From Methylobacterium sp. Leaf91 (lineage in GTDB: Bacteria; Pseudomonadota; Alphaproteobacteria; Rhizobiales; Beijerinckiaceae), in NCBI RefSeq assembly GCF_001422815.1, contig NZ_LMMP01000012.1, positions 70,719-134,718 on the forward strand: a stretch of 64,000 nucleotides of DNA. The letters are read 5' to 3'. Shown here one piece after another: positions 52,921 to 61,560 of this stretch. The notes below the pieces were generated by a model, which was not told the DNA's origin, searched no databases, and worked only from the letters and a program-made list of their open reading frames with translations. The stretch's first letter is position 1. Each line of letters starts with the position of its first letter. The translations under genes and the position numbers were made by a program.

Positions 52921-53979
52921 TCAGGTGGCGACAGGGCGCACCTCATGAGCGGACGGCGTTCCGCAGGCCCGGCAGAAGCGCTCGAAGGTGCTCTTGCGGT
53001 GGTCGCAGGTCGGGCAGCGTTCGAAGGCGCCGAGGCCGCAATGAGGGCAGAAGTTCAGGTTCGGGTCGTCGAGGGCGATCGGTCGTTCGCAGCCCGGGCA
53101 GGACTTCTTGGCGAGCCGCTCCAACGCCTGATCCGTGGCGATTTCGCCCCGGCGCTCCTCGGTCGGTCGCGTTTCCGCCAGCTTCTGCCGCTCGTTATAG
53201 GATTGCAGGGCACCGATCGCCGCACGGCCGGCGACGAGGGTCACGAGGACGCCGACGCCGTATTGCACGTAGCCGCCATAGCTCGGCAGATACGGAACGA
53301 GCTCGACGAAGAACGCGAAGGTCGCCGCAAAGGCGAAGCCCCAGACGAAGGGCCAGTTGCGGCCCCGCCGCCGCTTCAGCAACAGCCACCCGGCCAGCCC
53401 CAGCAGCGGCAGGGTCAAGGCGAGGCGATATCCGAAGACGCGTAGCTCCTGCTCCCGCTCGACGGCGTCGAGCTTGACCTGAGCCGCCGCGCGCAGGTCG
53501 CTCTCCGCTTGCGTCAGCGGTTCTTCCTGCTCGGAAAGGGCGAGCCGCGCCTTCGCCAGCCCTTCCAGCCGCTCCTCGATGGTCCGTTCCGCCCCCTTCA
53601 GCGCATCGAGCGCCTGCGTGCGCGCGATGAGGTCCGGATCCTGGTCGACGCGCTGCGTGGCGTCGCGGGTCTTCAGCCAATTGGCGAAGGTCTCGCGCGC
53701 AGCCTCCGAGGCCGAACGCGCGGCATCGAGGGCGAGCTGCTCCTGCTCCGTCCGGCGCCGGATGTCGTCCTGCTCGCGACGGATCCGCTTGAGGGACTCG
53801 GCCGCCGCGCCATCGGCCGGTCCGTCGAGGAACTGTTCGAGGGTATAGCGGTGCTCGACCTGGGGCAGGTCACCGACAACGAGGGCGCCGAGGCCGATCA
53901 GGAACCAGCCGAAGAGGAAGGCGATGAGCCAAAGCCCGAGCGTCAACCAGCGTTCAGACAATCTTCGGCTGGACCGCAT
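52921..53979 (-). CDS. Membrane protein with coiled coil and C-terminal zinc ribbons
   Basis: A 352-residue protein. A helix at about 12-36, an acidic/basic coiled coil at about 55-180 (heptads such as RIRREQDDIRRRTEQEQLAL), two helices near 183-200 and 207-240, and a cytosolic zinc-ribbon tail with four CxxC pairs (CPGC, CPHC, CPTC, CRAC) in the last 60 residues. It probably binds two zinc ions. Function unknown. Monocistronic, well separated from both neighbours. Confidence 0.75.
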   Translation of the reverse strand: MRSSRRLSERWLTLGLWLIAFLFGWFLIGLGALVVGDLPQVEHRYTLEQFLDGPADGAAAESLKRIRREQDDIRRRTEQEQLALDAARSASEAARETFANWLKTRDATQRVDQDPDLIARTQALDALKGAERTIEERLEGLAKARLALSEQEEPLTQAESDLRAAAQVKLDAVEREQELRVFGYRLALTLPLLGLAGWLLLKRRRGRNWPFVWGFAFAATFAFFVELVPYLPSYGGYVQYGVGVLVTLVAGRAAIGALQSYNERQKLAETRPTEERRGEIATDQALERLAKKSCPGCERPIALDDPNLNFCPHCGLGAFERCPTCDHRKSTFERFCRACGTPSAHEVRPVAT

Positions 53980-54279
53980 ATCGTGACCCCTGTCGATGGC
54001 CCCGCCCCCGCCTCGGATTCACGAGGTCGAGGCCGTCTCGCGCCCCCCCCCCGAAGGGACCGATATCGCGAGCTGGGCCATAAAGCTGACGGGTGTAGCC
54101 GCCTTCGCTCCGCGCGAACAGGTCAGTGCCGGCCATCCGCGATTGGGGAACAAGGCGAGGCGTGAAACTAGAAATTGCGAGGATGGGCAAAGCCATTACC
54201 CCTCCAGTCGGCGTGTGAAGGCAGCTTCAATGACCCTAAGCTGTTCTTCGTGTTACGATCCGCTTTCTCAACTGGGTTT

Positions 54280-54534
54280 TTATGAAGGCTTCAGCTCGAT
54301 CAGTTTCCGGCCAATATTGTACAGCCTCTTGTCGTCCTCCTGGGCACACCGCGCTAGGTTTGCAAGCTTATGACTGTCGCGCTGGCCCATTTTAAACGCT
54401 TCGATCACGTGCCCTATTTCTTTTGCATCGCCCTTGCTGAAGGCCTCCCTCAACTCAGCGCGACCTTTTACATCCTGTCCTTGGTTCAGGCTCCAGTCCA
54501 GGTCGTCTTTAACTGATTTCCAGTTTGCAGACAT
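54280..54534 (-). CDS. Orphan 84-residue hypothetical protein with strong ribosome site
   Basis: A small, lysine/aspartate-rich, probably helical protein (MSANWKSVKDDLDWSLNQG; IGHVIEAFKMGQRDSHKL). GGGAGGAAAT directly before ATG 54534 is one of the best ribosome sites in the window, favouring this over a longer frame to 54702. Codon usage and local GC are lower than neighbouring genes, suggesting recent transfer. No family recognised; cargo of a mobile element is possible. Confidence 0.55.
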   Translation of the reverse strand: MSANWKSVKDDLDWSLNQGQDVKGRAELREAFSKGDAKEIGHVIEAFKMGQRDSHKLANLARCAQEDDKRLYNIGRKLIELKPS

Positions 54535-54702
54535 TATTTCCTCCCTTGCCCCGTGCGGGACGAGAAAGAGGATACGCTTCTTTTTATCATCGTCGAGCAA
54601 ATCCGCATGGGCGGCCTTGCTCGCGGGATCGCGGTCAAGCTGCCTCCTGCTAGGGAGGCCGAATGACGTATCGCCGGTTATCGCTAGTCCTCCATACTGC
54701 AT

Positions 54703-55167
54703 TCACACGCTCGTCCGCGCATGGAAGGCAAACGGATGGGCTACGACAGCCCGCGACACGGCGATTGGTCGTAGCCCATCCGTGACGGCGGCCACGCGGT
54801 GGTATGGCCGACGCCACGGATCTGGTTGCGGGAAAGCCTTCTCAGGAGAATGAGCCGAAACTCTCAAAAACCGACGGAGACACAGCTCTGACATATGGAG
54901 CCGGAGGTGCCGACGTAGGCTGGATCGTCCCGCTATTAGTGGTTGGCTCTCTACGCCCAATCTCGGTCAAGGAGTTAGAGCCGCGCACCACTGGTTCCAA
55001 GGTTGCAGGCGTAGCAAGACGATCACGTTCAATGTGATTGTACATTTGTCAGGCCCATCTGGACGCGTTGAATTGGGAGAAGTGAGCTTAGAATGCGCTG
55101 CGAGCGGGCGTGTTCCGGCTGGTATGCCTGGGTCTGGTGTCGCACCGTCACATGGTCAAGCTTCAAT
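54703..55167. other. 465-base region with inverted repeat, no convincing gene
   Basis: Holds the 16-bp inverted repeat at 54732-54783. Frames of 60-80 codons exist on both strands between 54800 and 55050 but overlap each other and show no recognisable motif or ribosome site. Composition is less GC-rich than the core genome. Confidence 0.45.
54732..54783. repeat. Perfect 16-bp inverted repeat with 20-base spacer
   Basis: ACGGATGGGCTACGAC (54732-54747) is the exact reverse complement of GTCGTAGCCCATCCGT (54768-54783). The spacer is 20 bases. Such a long perfect repeat in a low-gene, lower-GC patch could be a terminator, the pair of ends of a lost small element, or a recombinase or regulator site. 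No transposase is adjacent. Confidence 0.75.
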
Positions 55168-55473
55168 CTACTGCCCGCTAAGAGATGGTCCGCCCGAAGT
55201 CCCACCGGTGCCGGGCGGGCTGCTGGTGAGCGTGCCGCCGATATTCACGTCCGGCGTGTTGCCAGGAACGGAAGCCGGGCTCGGATTGCCCGGAATAGCA
55301 TCGGCAGGACGGCCCCTCGCACCGCTTGCCCGCGGCACCGGACCCGGCTCCATGGATGGCGTCATGACGCCAGTGTTCCCAGCCCCGCCGGTGGGAGCCA
55401 GCTGCTCGGCGAAAGCCGGCGCGGTCAACAGGACAGCCAGCGTAGTCGTGAGAGCGAGTTTCGTGAGGGTCAT
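55168..55473 (-). CDS. Small secreted glycine/proline-rich hypothetical protein
   Basis: A 101-residue protein with a classic signal peptide (MTLTKLALTTTLAVLLTAPAFA|EQL) followed by a low-complexity segment rich in proline, glycine, serine and threonine. There is no cysteine and no motif. Only the signal peptide argues for coding. ATG 55473 begins it; the frame continues far upstream without meaning. Similar tiny exported proteins occur in Methylobacterium-like genomes, by memory. Confidence 0.5.
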   Translation of the reverse strand: MTLTKLALTTTLAVLLTAPAFAEQLAPTGGAGNTGVMTPSMEPGPVPRASGARGRPADAIPGNPSPASVPGNTPDVNIGGTLTSSPPGTGGTSGGPSLSGQ

Positions 55474-56369
55474 GTGTCCGTCCGTGCGGCTGAAGTCGAT
55501 CAGCAACGGCCGGCGGTTCGGAAGGTTCGGCGCCGCTTCGACGAGAGAGCCGTAGGCTGCCCTCGCCGCGGACACCGACAAATCAATGTCGAGCGCCGTG
55601 TGCTTCTCATCGCCGGCACCGACGCGGCCGGCATCGCCGGTGCGGAGCGCCGCTGCCGCGAAGCGGAGGGCGCCGCCGTCGGCGGCCTTGGCGGAACACG
55701 ACGCTGTCCTCGCACGCCAGCGGCCCGGCGTGATGGGCATCCTTCTCAACGACGGCAAGGGATGCAGGGAACAGGTCGGCATCCGTCCCGCCATCCGGGC
55801 GAGCGACGTCGCGACGACGCTTCGACTGACCCTGGCCGGGGCGGGCACCTCCCGAGCCTCATCGCCGCCCGTGACGTCGAAGGGGGCCTGCTCGTCCGGG
55901 TTCGCGGACCGTGGGCCACCACGGGCGGGGCATCGAGGACAGTGAGTCTGGCGGGACGGAATTTGCCGGAACGCGTACGCCTGTTCCCCGAACATGTGCG
56001 CACCGAAATCTCGAAGCGGTTTTCCTTGGAATCCACGCAGCGATAGAAGATCCGGGCAGCGAGTTTCTCACGGAAGCCTCTCGTCGCCCTCGCGTGCGGA
56101 CGAGCCCCCGACTCCTCTGCGGGGAATGAGACGCGCCCATACGTGGAAACCCGACGCTCGGTACCAGCTTCGAAGCTTCTTATTGGTCGGAAGAGGGACC
56201 GTCCGCTCCAGAGGGGAAGTATCGAGGAGAACCGTTCATCCAGAAGCGATGAGTTCGAGGCCTCATCGCTCATGTCACATCTGCCGACCCAGTCTCGTCC
56301 TTGTGGCATGACGCGCGTTTCTTGATCCTAACGAGCCAGATGCAAGCGCGTCCCACGAAAGGGATGACG
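55474..56369. other. 900-base region without a confident gene; possible frameshifted remnant
   Basis: Plus-strand frames between 55590 and 56046 read protein-like pieces in different phases (AERRCREAEGA, then LLNDGKGCREQVGIRPAIRASD, then ARDVEGGLLVRVRGPWATTG). This could be a decayed gene with frameshifts, or chance openness in GC-rich DNA. A 12-bp palindrome AGCTTCGAAGCT lies at 56166-56177 before the metallo-hydrolase gene. Confidence 0.35.
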
Positions 56370-57317
56370 ATGACGACTGCAGTGACAACCAATACCGGAC
56401 GAACCGATCCGGGATATGCTGGCGCTCCACCTGTGGGGGCTGAGGAGTTGGTGCCCTCGCGCTACGCGGTGCGGATCGGTGAGATCGACGTGCTGGTCGT
56501 CAGCGACGGAGTGCTGCCGCTCCCGACCAAGATGTTGGGACACAACGTCGAGGCGGCCGAGAGGGCGACTTGGCTGAACGACATGTTCCTGCCGCCGGAC
56601 GCGTTCGACTGGTCGCTGAACGTGGTGGTTGTCCGCAGTGGCGGCCAGACCATTCTCATCGACGCCGGATTGGGGCTGGACCCGAACCTCAACCTGCCGC
56701 GGGCCGGGCAACTGGTCAGGCGATTGGAGGCCGCCGGTATTGATCTCGCGTCCGTGACCGACGTGGTGCTGACCCACATGCACATGGACCATGTCGGCGG
56801 GCTCCTCGTCGAGGGAGTGAAGGAGCGGCTGCGCCCGGACCTGCGGATCCATGTGGCGGCCGCCGAGGTCAAATTCTGGGAAGCGCCCGACTTTACTCAT
56901 GTCGACATGCCACAGGGGTTCCCGGACGCGCTTCGGGCGGCCGCCAAGCGGTTCGCGCAGGAGTACCGAAGCCAGTTGCGGCTGTTCGATGAAGAGCACG
57001 AGGTCGCGCCGGGGGTGGTCGTCCATCGCACCGGTGGCCACACTCCCGGGCACAGCGTGGTCCGCCTGGCATCCGGCGGCGACCGGCTGACATTCGCCGG
57101 CGACGCCGTGTTCACGGTCGGGTTCGAGCACCCAGACTGGCACAATGGCTTCGAACACGATCCCGAGGAGGCGGCTCGCGTTCGTGTCCGGCTTCTGCGG
57201 GAGCTGGCGGCGACCGGTGAGCAGTTGATCGCCACGCACCTGCCGTTCCCGTCGGTCGGTCGGGTCGCGGTCGATGGCGACGCCTTTCGGTGGGTTCCCG
57301 TGTTCTGGGACTACTGA
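56370..57317 (+). CDS. MBL-fold metallo-hydrolase
   Basis: A 315-residue metallo-beta-lactamase-fold enzyme. The di-zinc motif HMHMDH is at about 136-141 (LTHMHMDHVGG); further ligands fit H in GGHTPGHS near 228, D in FAGDAV near 248 and H in ATHLPFPSVG near 295. The layout resembles quorum-quenching lactonases and related hydrolases, but the substrate is not determinable. AAGGG seven bases before ATG 56370 favours this start over ATG 56364. Stands alone in an accessory region. Confidence 0.85.
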   Translation: MTTAVTTNTGRTDPGYAGAPPVGAEELVPSRYAVRIGEIDVLVVSDGVLPLPTKMLGHNVEAAERATWLNDMFLPPDAFDWSLNVVVVRSGGQTILIDAGLGLDPNLNLPRAGQLVRRLEAAGIDLASVTDVVLTHMHMDHVGGLLVEGVKERLRPDLRIHVAAAEVKFWEAPDFTHVDMPQGFPDALRAAAKRFAQEYRSQLRLFDEEHEVAPGVVVHRTGGHTPGHSVVRLASGGDRLTFAGDAVFTVGFEHPDWHNGFEHDPEEAARVRVRLLRELAATGEQLIATHLPFPSVGRVAVDGDAFRWVPVFWDY

Positions 57318-57616
57318 AGGCATGGGGTCAGTGCCGACCCGGTCGTCCGTTCGAACCGGGGTACGCGCACGCATGATCCATCGGCAATCGCCGCTCCTCG
57401 GGATCCGTCGCGAGGAGCGGTTTCCATGGGATCACGCTGTCCCGGCACGCCCGAACCGGGACGCTTTTTCTCCGAGGCTGCGCCCGTCGCGAGCATCCCA
57501 CATGGCGAGCCCTCGCCGGTCCCGAGTCGGACGCATCGATCGTCCGCGCCGATGTCACACCGCGAGGGGCATTCCTCGTCATGACGGCGACCGGTCCCGA
57601 TGGGACTGGAGACAAG

Positions 57617-58387
57617 ATGGAGCGTCACATGAAGATCGTCGTCATCGGCGGCACGGGGCTGATCGGCTCGCAGGTCGTCACCATTCTCAAAGCCGCCGGC
57701 CACCAGGTCCTTGCGGCCTCGCCGAATACCGGCGTCAACGCCGTCACGGGCGAAGGCCTCGCGGATGCGTTGCGGGGCGCCGGCGTGGTGGTCGACGTCG
57801 CCAACTCACCGTCCTTCGCCGACGACGCGGCAATGGACTTCTTCGTTCGTGCCGGACGGAACCTCGCGGAGGCCGAGAAGAATGCCGGCGTCTCCCACCA
57901 TGTCGCGCTCTCGGTCGTCGGGACCGAACTCTTGCTCGACAGCGGCTACTTCCGCGCCAAGCTCGCCCAGGAAGAACTGATCGCCTCGGCGGGCGTGCCG
58001 TGGACGCTTGTCCGTGCCACGCAGTTCTTCGAATTCGTCGCGGCGATTGCGGAGGCCGCCATCGTCGACGGCGTTGCGCGCGTCACCTCCGCGTCGATCC
58101 AGCCGATCGCATCGGCCGACGTGGCCGCGAAGGTCGCCGAAATTGCCCTGGCGCCGCCCCGGAACGGCATGATCGAGATCGCCGGCCCTGACCGGCTGCC
58201 GATGGCCGAGCTGGTGAAGCACCACTTCGACGGCATCGGCGAGACACGCGACGTCATCACGGACGACACGGCCGCGTATTTCGGGGTGGTCCTTGGAGGG
58301 CCTTGGCTGACGCCCACCGGCGACGCGTGGCTCTCGCAGCGGCGCTACGGCGACTGGCTGGCGGCGCAGCCGAAGCGCGTGGCCTGA
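57617..58387 (+). CDS. NAD(P)-binding atypical SDR/NmrA-like protein
   Basis: A 256-residue Rossmann-fold protein. GGTGLIGSQV at about residues 11-20 is the dinucleotide-binding GxxGxxG motif; HVALSVVGTE near 98 and YFRAKLAQEELIASAG near 113 fit the NmrA/atypical SDR group, in which the YxxxK catalytic pair is often changed (here YFRAK). Proteins of this type are reductases or redox sensors. GGAG before ATG 57617. Precedes a small membrane gene by 12 bases. Confidence 0.85.
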   Translation: MERHMKIVVIGGTGLIGSQVVTILKAAGHQVLAASPNTGVNAVTGEGLADALRGAGVVVDVANSPSFADDAAMDFFVRAGRNLAEAEKNAGVSHHVALSVVGTELLLDSGYFRAKLAQEELIASAGVPWTLVRATQFFEFVAAIAEAAIVDGVARVTSASIQPIASADVAAKVAEIALAPPRNGMIEIAGPDRLPMAELVKHHFDGIGETRDVITDDTAAYFGVVLGGPWLTPTGDAWLSQRRYGDWLAAQPKRVA

Positions 58388-58399
58388 GGCTCCCCGCCG

Positions 58400-58840
58400 G
58401 TGGATGCGGCCTATATCTCGGCGCTGTCCGCGCTTGCGGGGTCGGCCATCGGCGCGATGGCCTCCTTCGCGACCACATGGTTGACGCAGCACAGCCAGGA
58501 GCGCGCGACGCTCCTGGTGCAGGACCGCGCGCGACGGGAGGCACTCTACGGCGAGTTCATCCGCGAGGCCTCGACCCTGTTCGGCGACGCCTTCGAGCAT
58601 GACCTCGACGACCCGGCCAAGCTGGTCAACCTCTATGCCATCGTGAACAAGATCCGGCTCTTCGGAGAGCCGGAGACACTCGAAGAGGCTGAGCGTGTCA
58701 TGCAGCGCATCGGCGAGACCTACTTCGCTCCCAAAAAGGATCTCGCCGCTTTCTCGGACATCCGCCATGCCCGGGACCTCGATCCGCTCTGCGCGTTCTC
58801 GATCGCCTGCCGCAAGGAACTGGCAATCGCCCGCCGTTGA
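58400..58840 (+). CDS. Hypothetical protein with N-terminal membrane helix
   Basis: A 146-residue protein. Residues 3-27 form one helix (AAYISALSALAGSAIGAMASF); the remainder is helical and charged (RARREALYGEFIREAS, VNKIRLFGEPETLEEAERVMQ, in parts). This pattern is common among bacterial hypothetical proteins with a short anchor and a cytosolic coiled region. GTG start 12 bases after the SDR gene suggests co-transcription. Stops 3 bases before the convergent sigma-factor gene. Confidence 0.65.
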   Translation: MDAAYISALSALAGSAIGAMASFATTWLTQHSQERATLLVQDRARREALYGEFIREASTLFGDAFEHDLDDPAKLVNLYAIVNKIRLFGEPETLEEAERVMQRIGETYFAPKKDLAAFSDIRHARDLDPLCAFSIACRKELAIARR

Positions 58841-58843
58841 GGC

Positions 58844-59743
58844 TCAGTGAGACACCGGCGCTCCCGGCATCCCTCCGAACCGCATGGCCATCCGCTGGAG
58901 CTTGTCCGGATTGCGGGTGAAGTAGATGCCGACGATCAGTCCGGCCTGAATATCCAAGGCGACGGTCTGGAGCATTCCGCCCGGCTCCAGGCTGACATAG
59001 CCCGGCAGGCCATCGATCCAAAGGTCCTGCAGCTTTTGGGCATGCTGGATCCACGACTTGCGTGCGGCGCCCTCGAACATGCGCGTGACCTTGTCGATGC
59101 CGACGATGGGCCGCGGGAATGCATGCACCTTTCCGCCGCCGTCCGAGTGCACGACGACGGCATCGGCGAGCATGCTGCGCAGGGCCGCGACGTCGCCTGT
59201 CGCCGATGCTTCGAAGAAGGCTTTCGCGATCCGCGCACCCTCTTCCCTCTCGACCGGAAAGCGCGGGCGGGCGGACTGCACGTGCTTCCTGGCCCTCGCG
59301 GCGAGTTGACGAACCGCCGGCGGCTCACGCCGGAGCGTGACCGCGACGTCCGCGAGCGGGACCGCGAAGACATCGTGCAGGAGAAACGCGGCCCGCTCCA
59401 GCGGCGAGAGCCGCTCCAGGGCCAACATCAGCGTGAGTGTCAGGTCGTCGCCCGGGTCTTCGTCCGGGGCCATGGCGACGGGCTCGGGCAACCAGGTCCC
59501 GAAATAGGTCTCGCGCCGTACCCGCGCGGACTTCATGACGTCCAGGCAGAGCCGCGTGACCGTGCGTGACAGGAAGGCACCGGCCGAGCCGACCTCGGCA
59601 TGGTCGACGCGCCGCCAGCGGAGCCAGGCGTCCTGTACGACATCCTCGGCCTCGCCGATGGACCCGAGCATGCGGTAGGCGAGCCGGACGAGCCGCACCC
59701 GCTCCTGCTCGAAGACGAGGGTCGGATCGTCAATGGTCGGCAT
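58844..59743 (-). CDS. SigJ-type ECF sigma factor with SnoaL-like C-terminal domain
   Basis: A 299-residue sigma factor. Region 2 (YRMLGSIGEAEDVVQDAWLRW) near residue 24 and region 4 (LSPLERAAFLLHDVFAVPLADVA) near 115 are followed by a SnoaL/NTF2-like domain of about 120 residues (KAFFEASATGDVAALRSMLADAV), the layout of SigJ/ECF41 sigma factors, where the extra domain tunes activity instead of a separate anti-sigma factor. ATG 59743 overlaps the end of the upstream membrane gene by 14 bases. ECF41 targets are often the neighbouring oxidoreductase or DoxX-like genes. Confidence 0.9.
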   Translation of the reverse strand: MPTIDDPTLVFEQERVRLVRLAYRMLGSIGEAEDVVQDAWLRWRRVDHAEVGSAGAFLSRTVTRLCLDVMKSARVRRETYFGTWLPEPVAMAPDEDPGDDLTLTLMLALERLSPLERAAFLLHDVFAVPLADVAVTLRREPPAVRQLAARARKHVQSARPRFPVEREEGARIAKAFFEASATGDVAALRSMLADAVVVHSDGGGKVHAFPRPIVGIDKVTRMFEGAARKSWIQHAQKLQDLWIDGLPGYVSLEPGGMLQTVALDIQAGLIVGIYFTRNPDKLQRMAMRFGGMPGAPVSH

Positions 59744-60125
59744 GGCGGAACGACCAGATGCTGAGGGCGACCGCAATAAGCGCAGGAAGTGTCACCGCGG
59801 GGAAGTCGCGAGGCAGAACCTCCGGCCCGCAAATGCCGACGGCCACCTCCCAGACATGGAACAGCGCATGGCCCGAGAGCCAGGTCGCACCCATGGTCCA
59901 GAGCAGGACACGCGAGCCGGGTCTCACGACACCGTACACAAATCCCGACCCGATCAGCACGAAGATCAGGCCGATATCTCGCAGGAAGTGCTGATTGAAC
60001 GGGCCTGTCGAGGTCACGCCCGGCACGGCGGAATACCAAGCCTCGGGTGCGGCGAGCATGGAGAGGCCGTTGCCGATCAATCCTGCGCCAAGAAGGCCAG
60101 CCAGCAGCCGAATAGCTTTGGTCAT
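59730..60125 (-). CDS. Small four-helix membrane protein
   Basis: A 131-residue protein with four hydrophobic helices at about 5-25, 48-65, 72-92 and 108-126 (MTKAIRLLAGLLGAGLIGNG; PALIAVALSIWSF). It is DoxX-like in size and helix count but without a clear family motif. It precedes and overlaps the SigJ-type sigma gene, a common pairing for ECF41 loci. It may be a redox or stress membrane component. Confidence 0.7.
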   Translation of the reverse strand: MTKAIRLLAGLLGAGLIGNGLSMLAAPEAWYSAVPGVTSTGPFNQHFLRDIGLIFVLIGSGFVYGVVRPGSRVLLWTMGATWLSGHALFHVWEVAVGICGPEVLPRDFPAVTLPALIAVALSIWSFRHADH

Positions 60126-60807
60126 CGCACTCTCCCCACGTAACTGGTCAGTGTGGGTGACGACGCGCCAAGGCCGGATGTGACATGGGATGGGTCTTAT
60201 CTCGACGCTTTCATCGGCGCCTTCGGTCTTGCACGGCGCACCTCAATGAATTCGAGTCGGCTGCGCTGATGTTCGAGTGTCAGGAAGCTTGAGCGTGCCG
60301 CGAAGAGATTCGGCCGCTGTAGCGCGGGCATGATCGCGTTGGCTTCGACCAGTGATTTCGATCGTTCCTGCGATGTCGGCAGGGGCAATGCGGCATCGAA
60401 GCAGTGTCAGGCATCCGGTTGCAAGGACGCCTCACCGCAGCCTGTTTCGACGTACAACGAAAGGACAATGGTGTTGGGCGGGACGGAGGATCTGCCTCCG
60501 AGAAGTGAGCGCAGGAGGTAAGGCGATGCGTCACTGTATGACATCACTCGGGGGCACACGGAGTAATTACCGCAAATCCATTTGCGCTCCGTACAATGAG
60601 CCTCCTCGGTGAGACGATCGAGGAGCGCATCGATGTCGTAGCTGCGTACGCTACCCGTATGGCGGCGGATTGATTATTTAATTGTATCAATTCTAATATT
60701 GATCACATCACTGCTCTGTGTGAATTGCCTCTTGTGTGTGTATCGGAATTTTGCAATCCGATCCTTTACGCGCATCTGTTCCAGGATGCTTTAACTCGGC
60801 ACTCGAA
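60126..60807. other. 680-base regulatory and intergenic region before the FecI-type gene
   Basis: No convincing gene; a 25-codon frame at 60596-60673 (MSLLGETIEERIDVVAAYA) is too short to call. The part 60670-60735 is strikingly AT-rich for this genome and probably holds the promoter of the iron-signalling cassette. Confidence 0.5.
60686..60703. promoter_or_regulatory. AT-rich inverted repeat upstream of the FecI-type sigma gene
   Basis: ATCAAT-N6-ATTGAT inside an AT-rich patch 105 bases before the ATG at 60808. Iron regulators such as Fur or Irr bind AT-rich dyads, and the position fits an iron-repressed promoter, but the match to either consensus is poor. Confidence 0.35.
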
Positions 60808-61353
60808 ATGCTCCGCGTTTCCCGAACGCAGTCCGAACAGGAGTCCCGGCTAGGCATACTTTATCGCACCCATCGCGAGGCACTTTTGCGGTTTCTCGGT
60901 CGGAAGGTGGGTGTTCACGAAGCCTCCGATCTCGCGCACGAGACGTTTCTTCGGGTGGCCCACGTCGCCCTGGACGATCCCCCGCTGCAGAACGAACGCG
61001 CATTCCTGTTCAAGGTCGCGGCGAACTTGGCGATCGATCATCGGCGAGCCGAGGCACGTCGGGCACGCCTGCTCAGCGCGGAGGACATTGCCGCCCATCT
61101 TTCGGTGCCGGATGACGCACCGGGACCGGACCGGGATGCCAAGGCACGTGCCGATCTCCGCCGTCTGACGCAGGCGCTGTCCGAGTTGCCGCCTCGCCGG
61201 GCGACCGCATTCCGTCTCAGCCGGATCGAGGGCATGAGCCATGCGGCCATAGCCACGCATCTCGGTGTTTCACTCCGCACGGTCGAATCGGAGGTTCGGA
61301 TGGCACTGGACCATTGCGCCGAGCGCCTACGGATCGGTCACCATGGAAGCTGA
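60808..61353 (+). CDS. FecI-like ECF sigma factor
   Basis: A 181-residue iron-signalling sigma factor. Region 2 has LYRTHREALLRFLGRKVG and DLAHETFLRVA near 40; region 4 has LSELPPRRATAFRLSRIEGMSHAAIATHLGVSLRTVESEVRMAL (quoted in part) near 125-165. FecI members are activated from the cell surface through FecR when a TonB receptor binds its ligand. Both partners follow downstream on the same strand. ATG 60808 fits the family start; a GTG at 60736 would add a poorly conserved lead. Confidence 0.92.
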   Translation: MLRVSRTQSEQESRLGILYRTHREALLRFLGRKVGVHEASDLAHETFLRVAHVALDDPPLQNERAFLFKVAANLAIDHRRAEARRARLLSAEDIAAHLSVPDDAPGPDRDAKARADLRRLTQALSELPPRRATAFRLSRIEGMSHAAIATHLGVSLRTVESEVRMALDHCAERLRIGHHGS

Positions 61354-61560
61354 TTGCGGGGCGGCACGGGCGGAGGCGTCTTCCAACGTAACGGCCCGCA
61401 ACCGAGGGGCTGTGTTGCAGAGTCATGCCAATAACCGGCGAAGGCTCCGAGCATGCGGCGGGATAGGCTGTCTAAGCCGTCGCTCCGGGAGAGTAACCCT
61501 TGCACGCCGCAGTCTGGGAATGCTCTTGCGGCGTGTCCACGAGGAGAAGGCACGAAGGCT

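Noticed and set aside
54804..55045. Two opposed frames of 65-80 codons near the inverted repeat
   Set aside because: They occlude each other, lack motifs and ribosome sites, and could not be told apart from chance.
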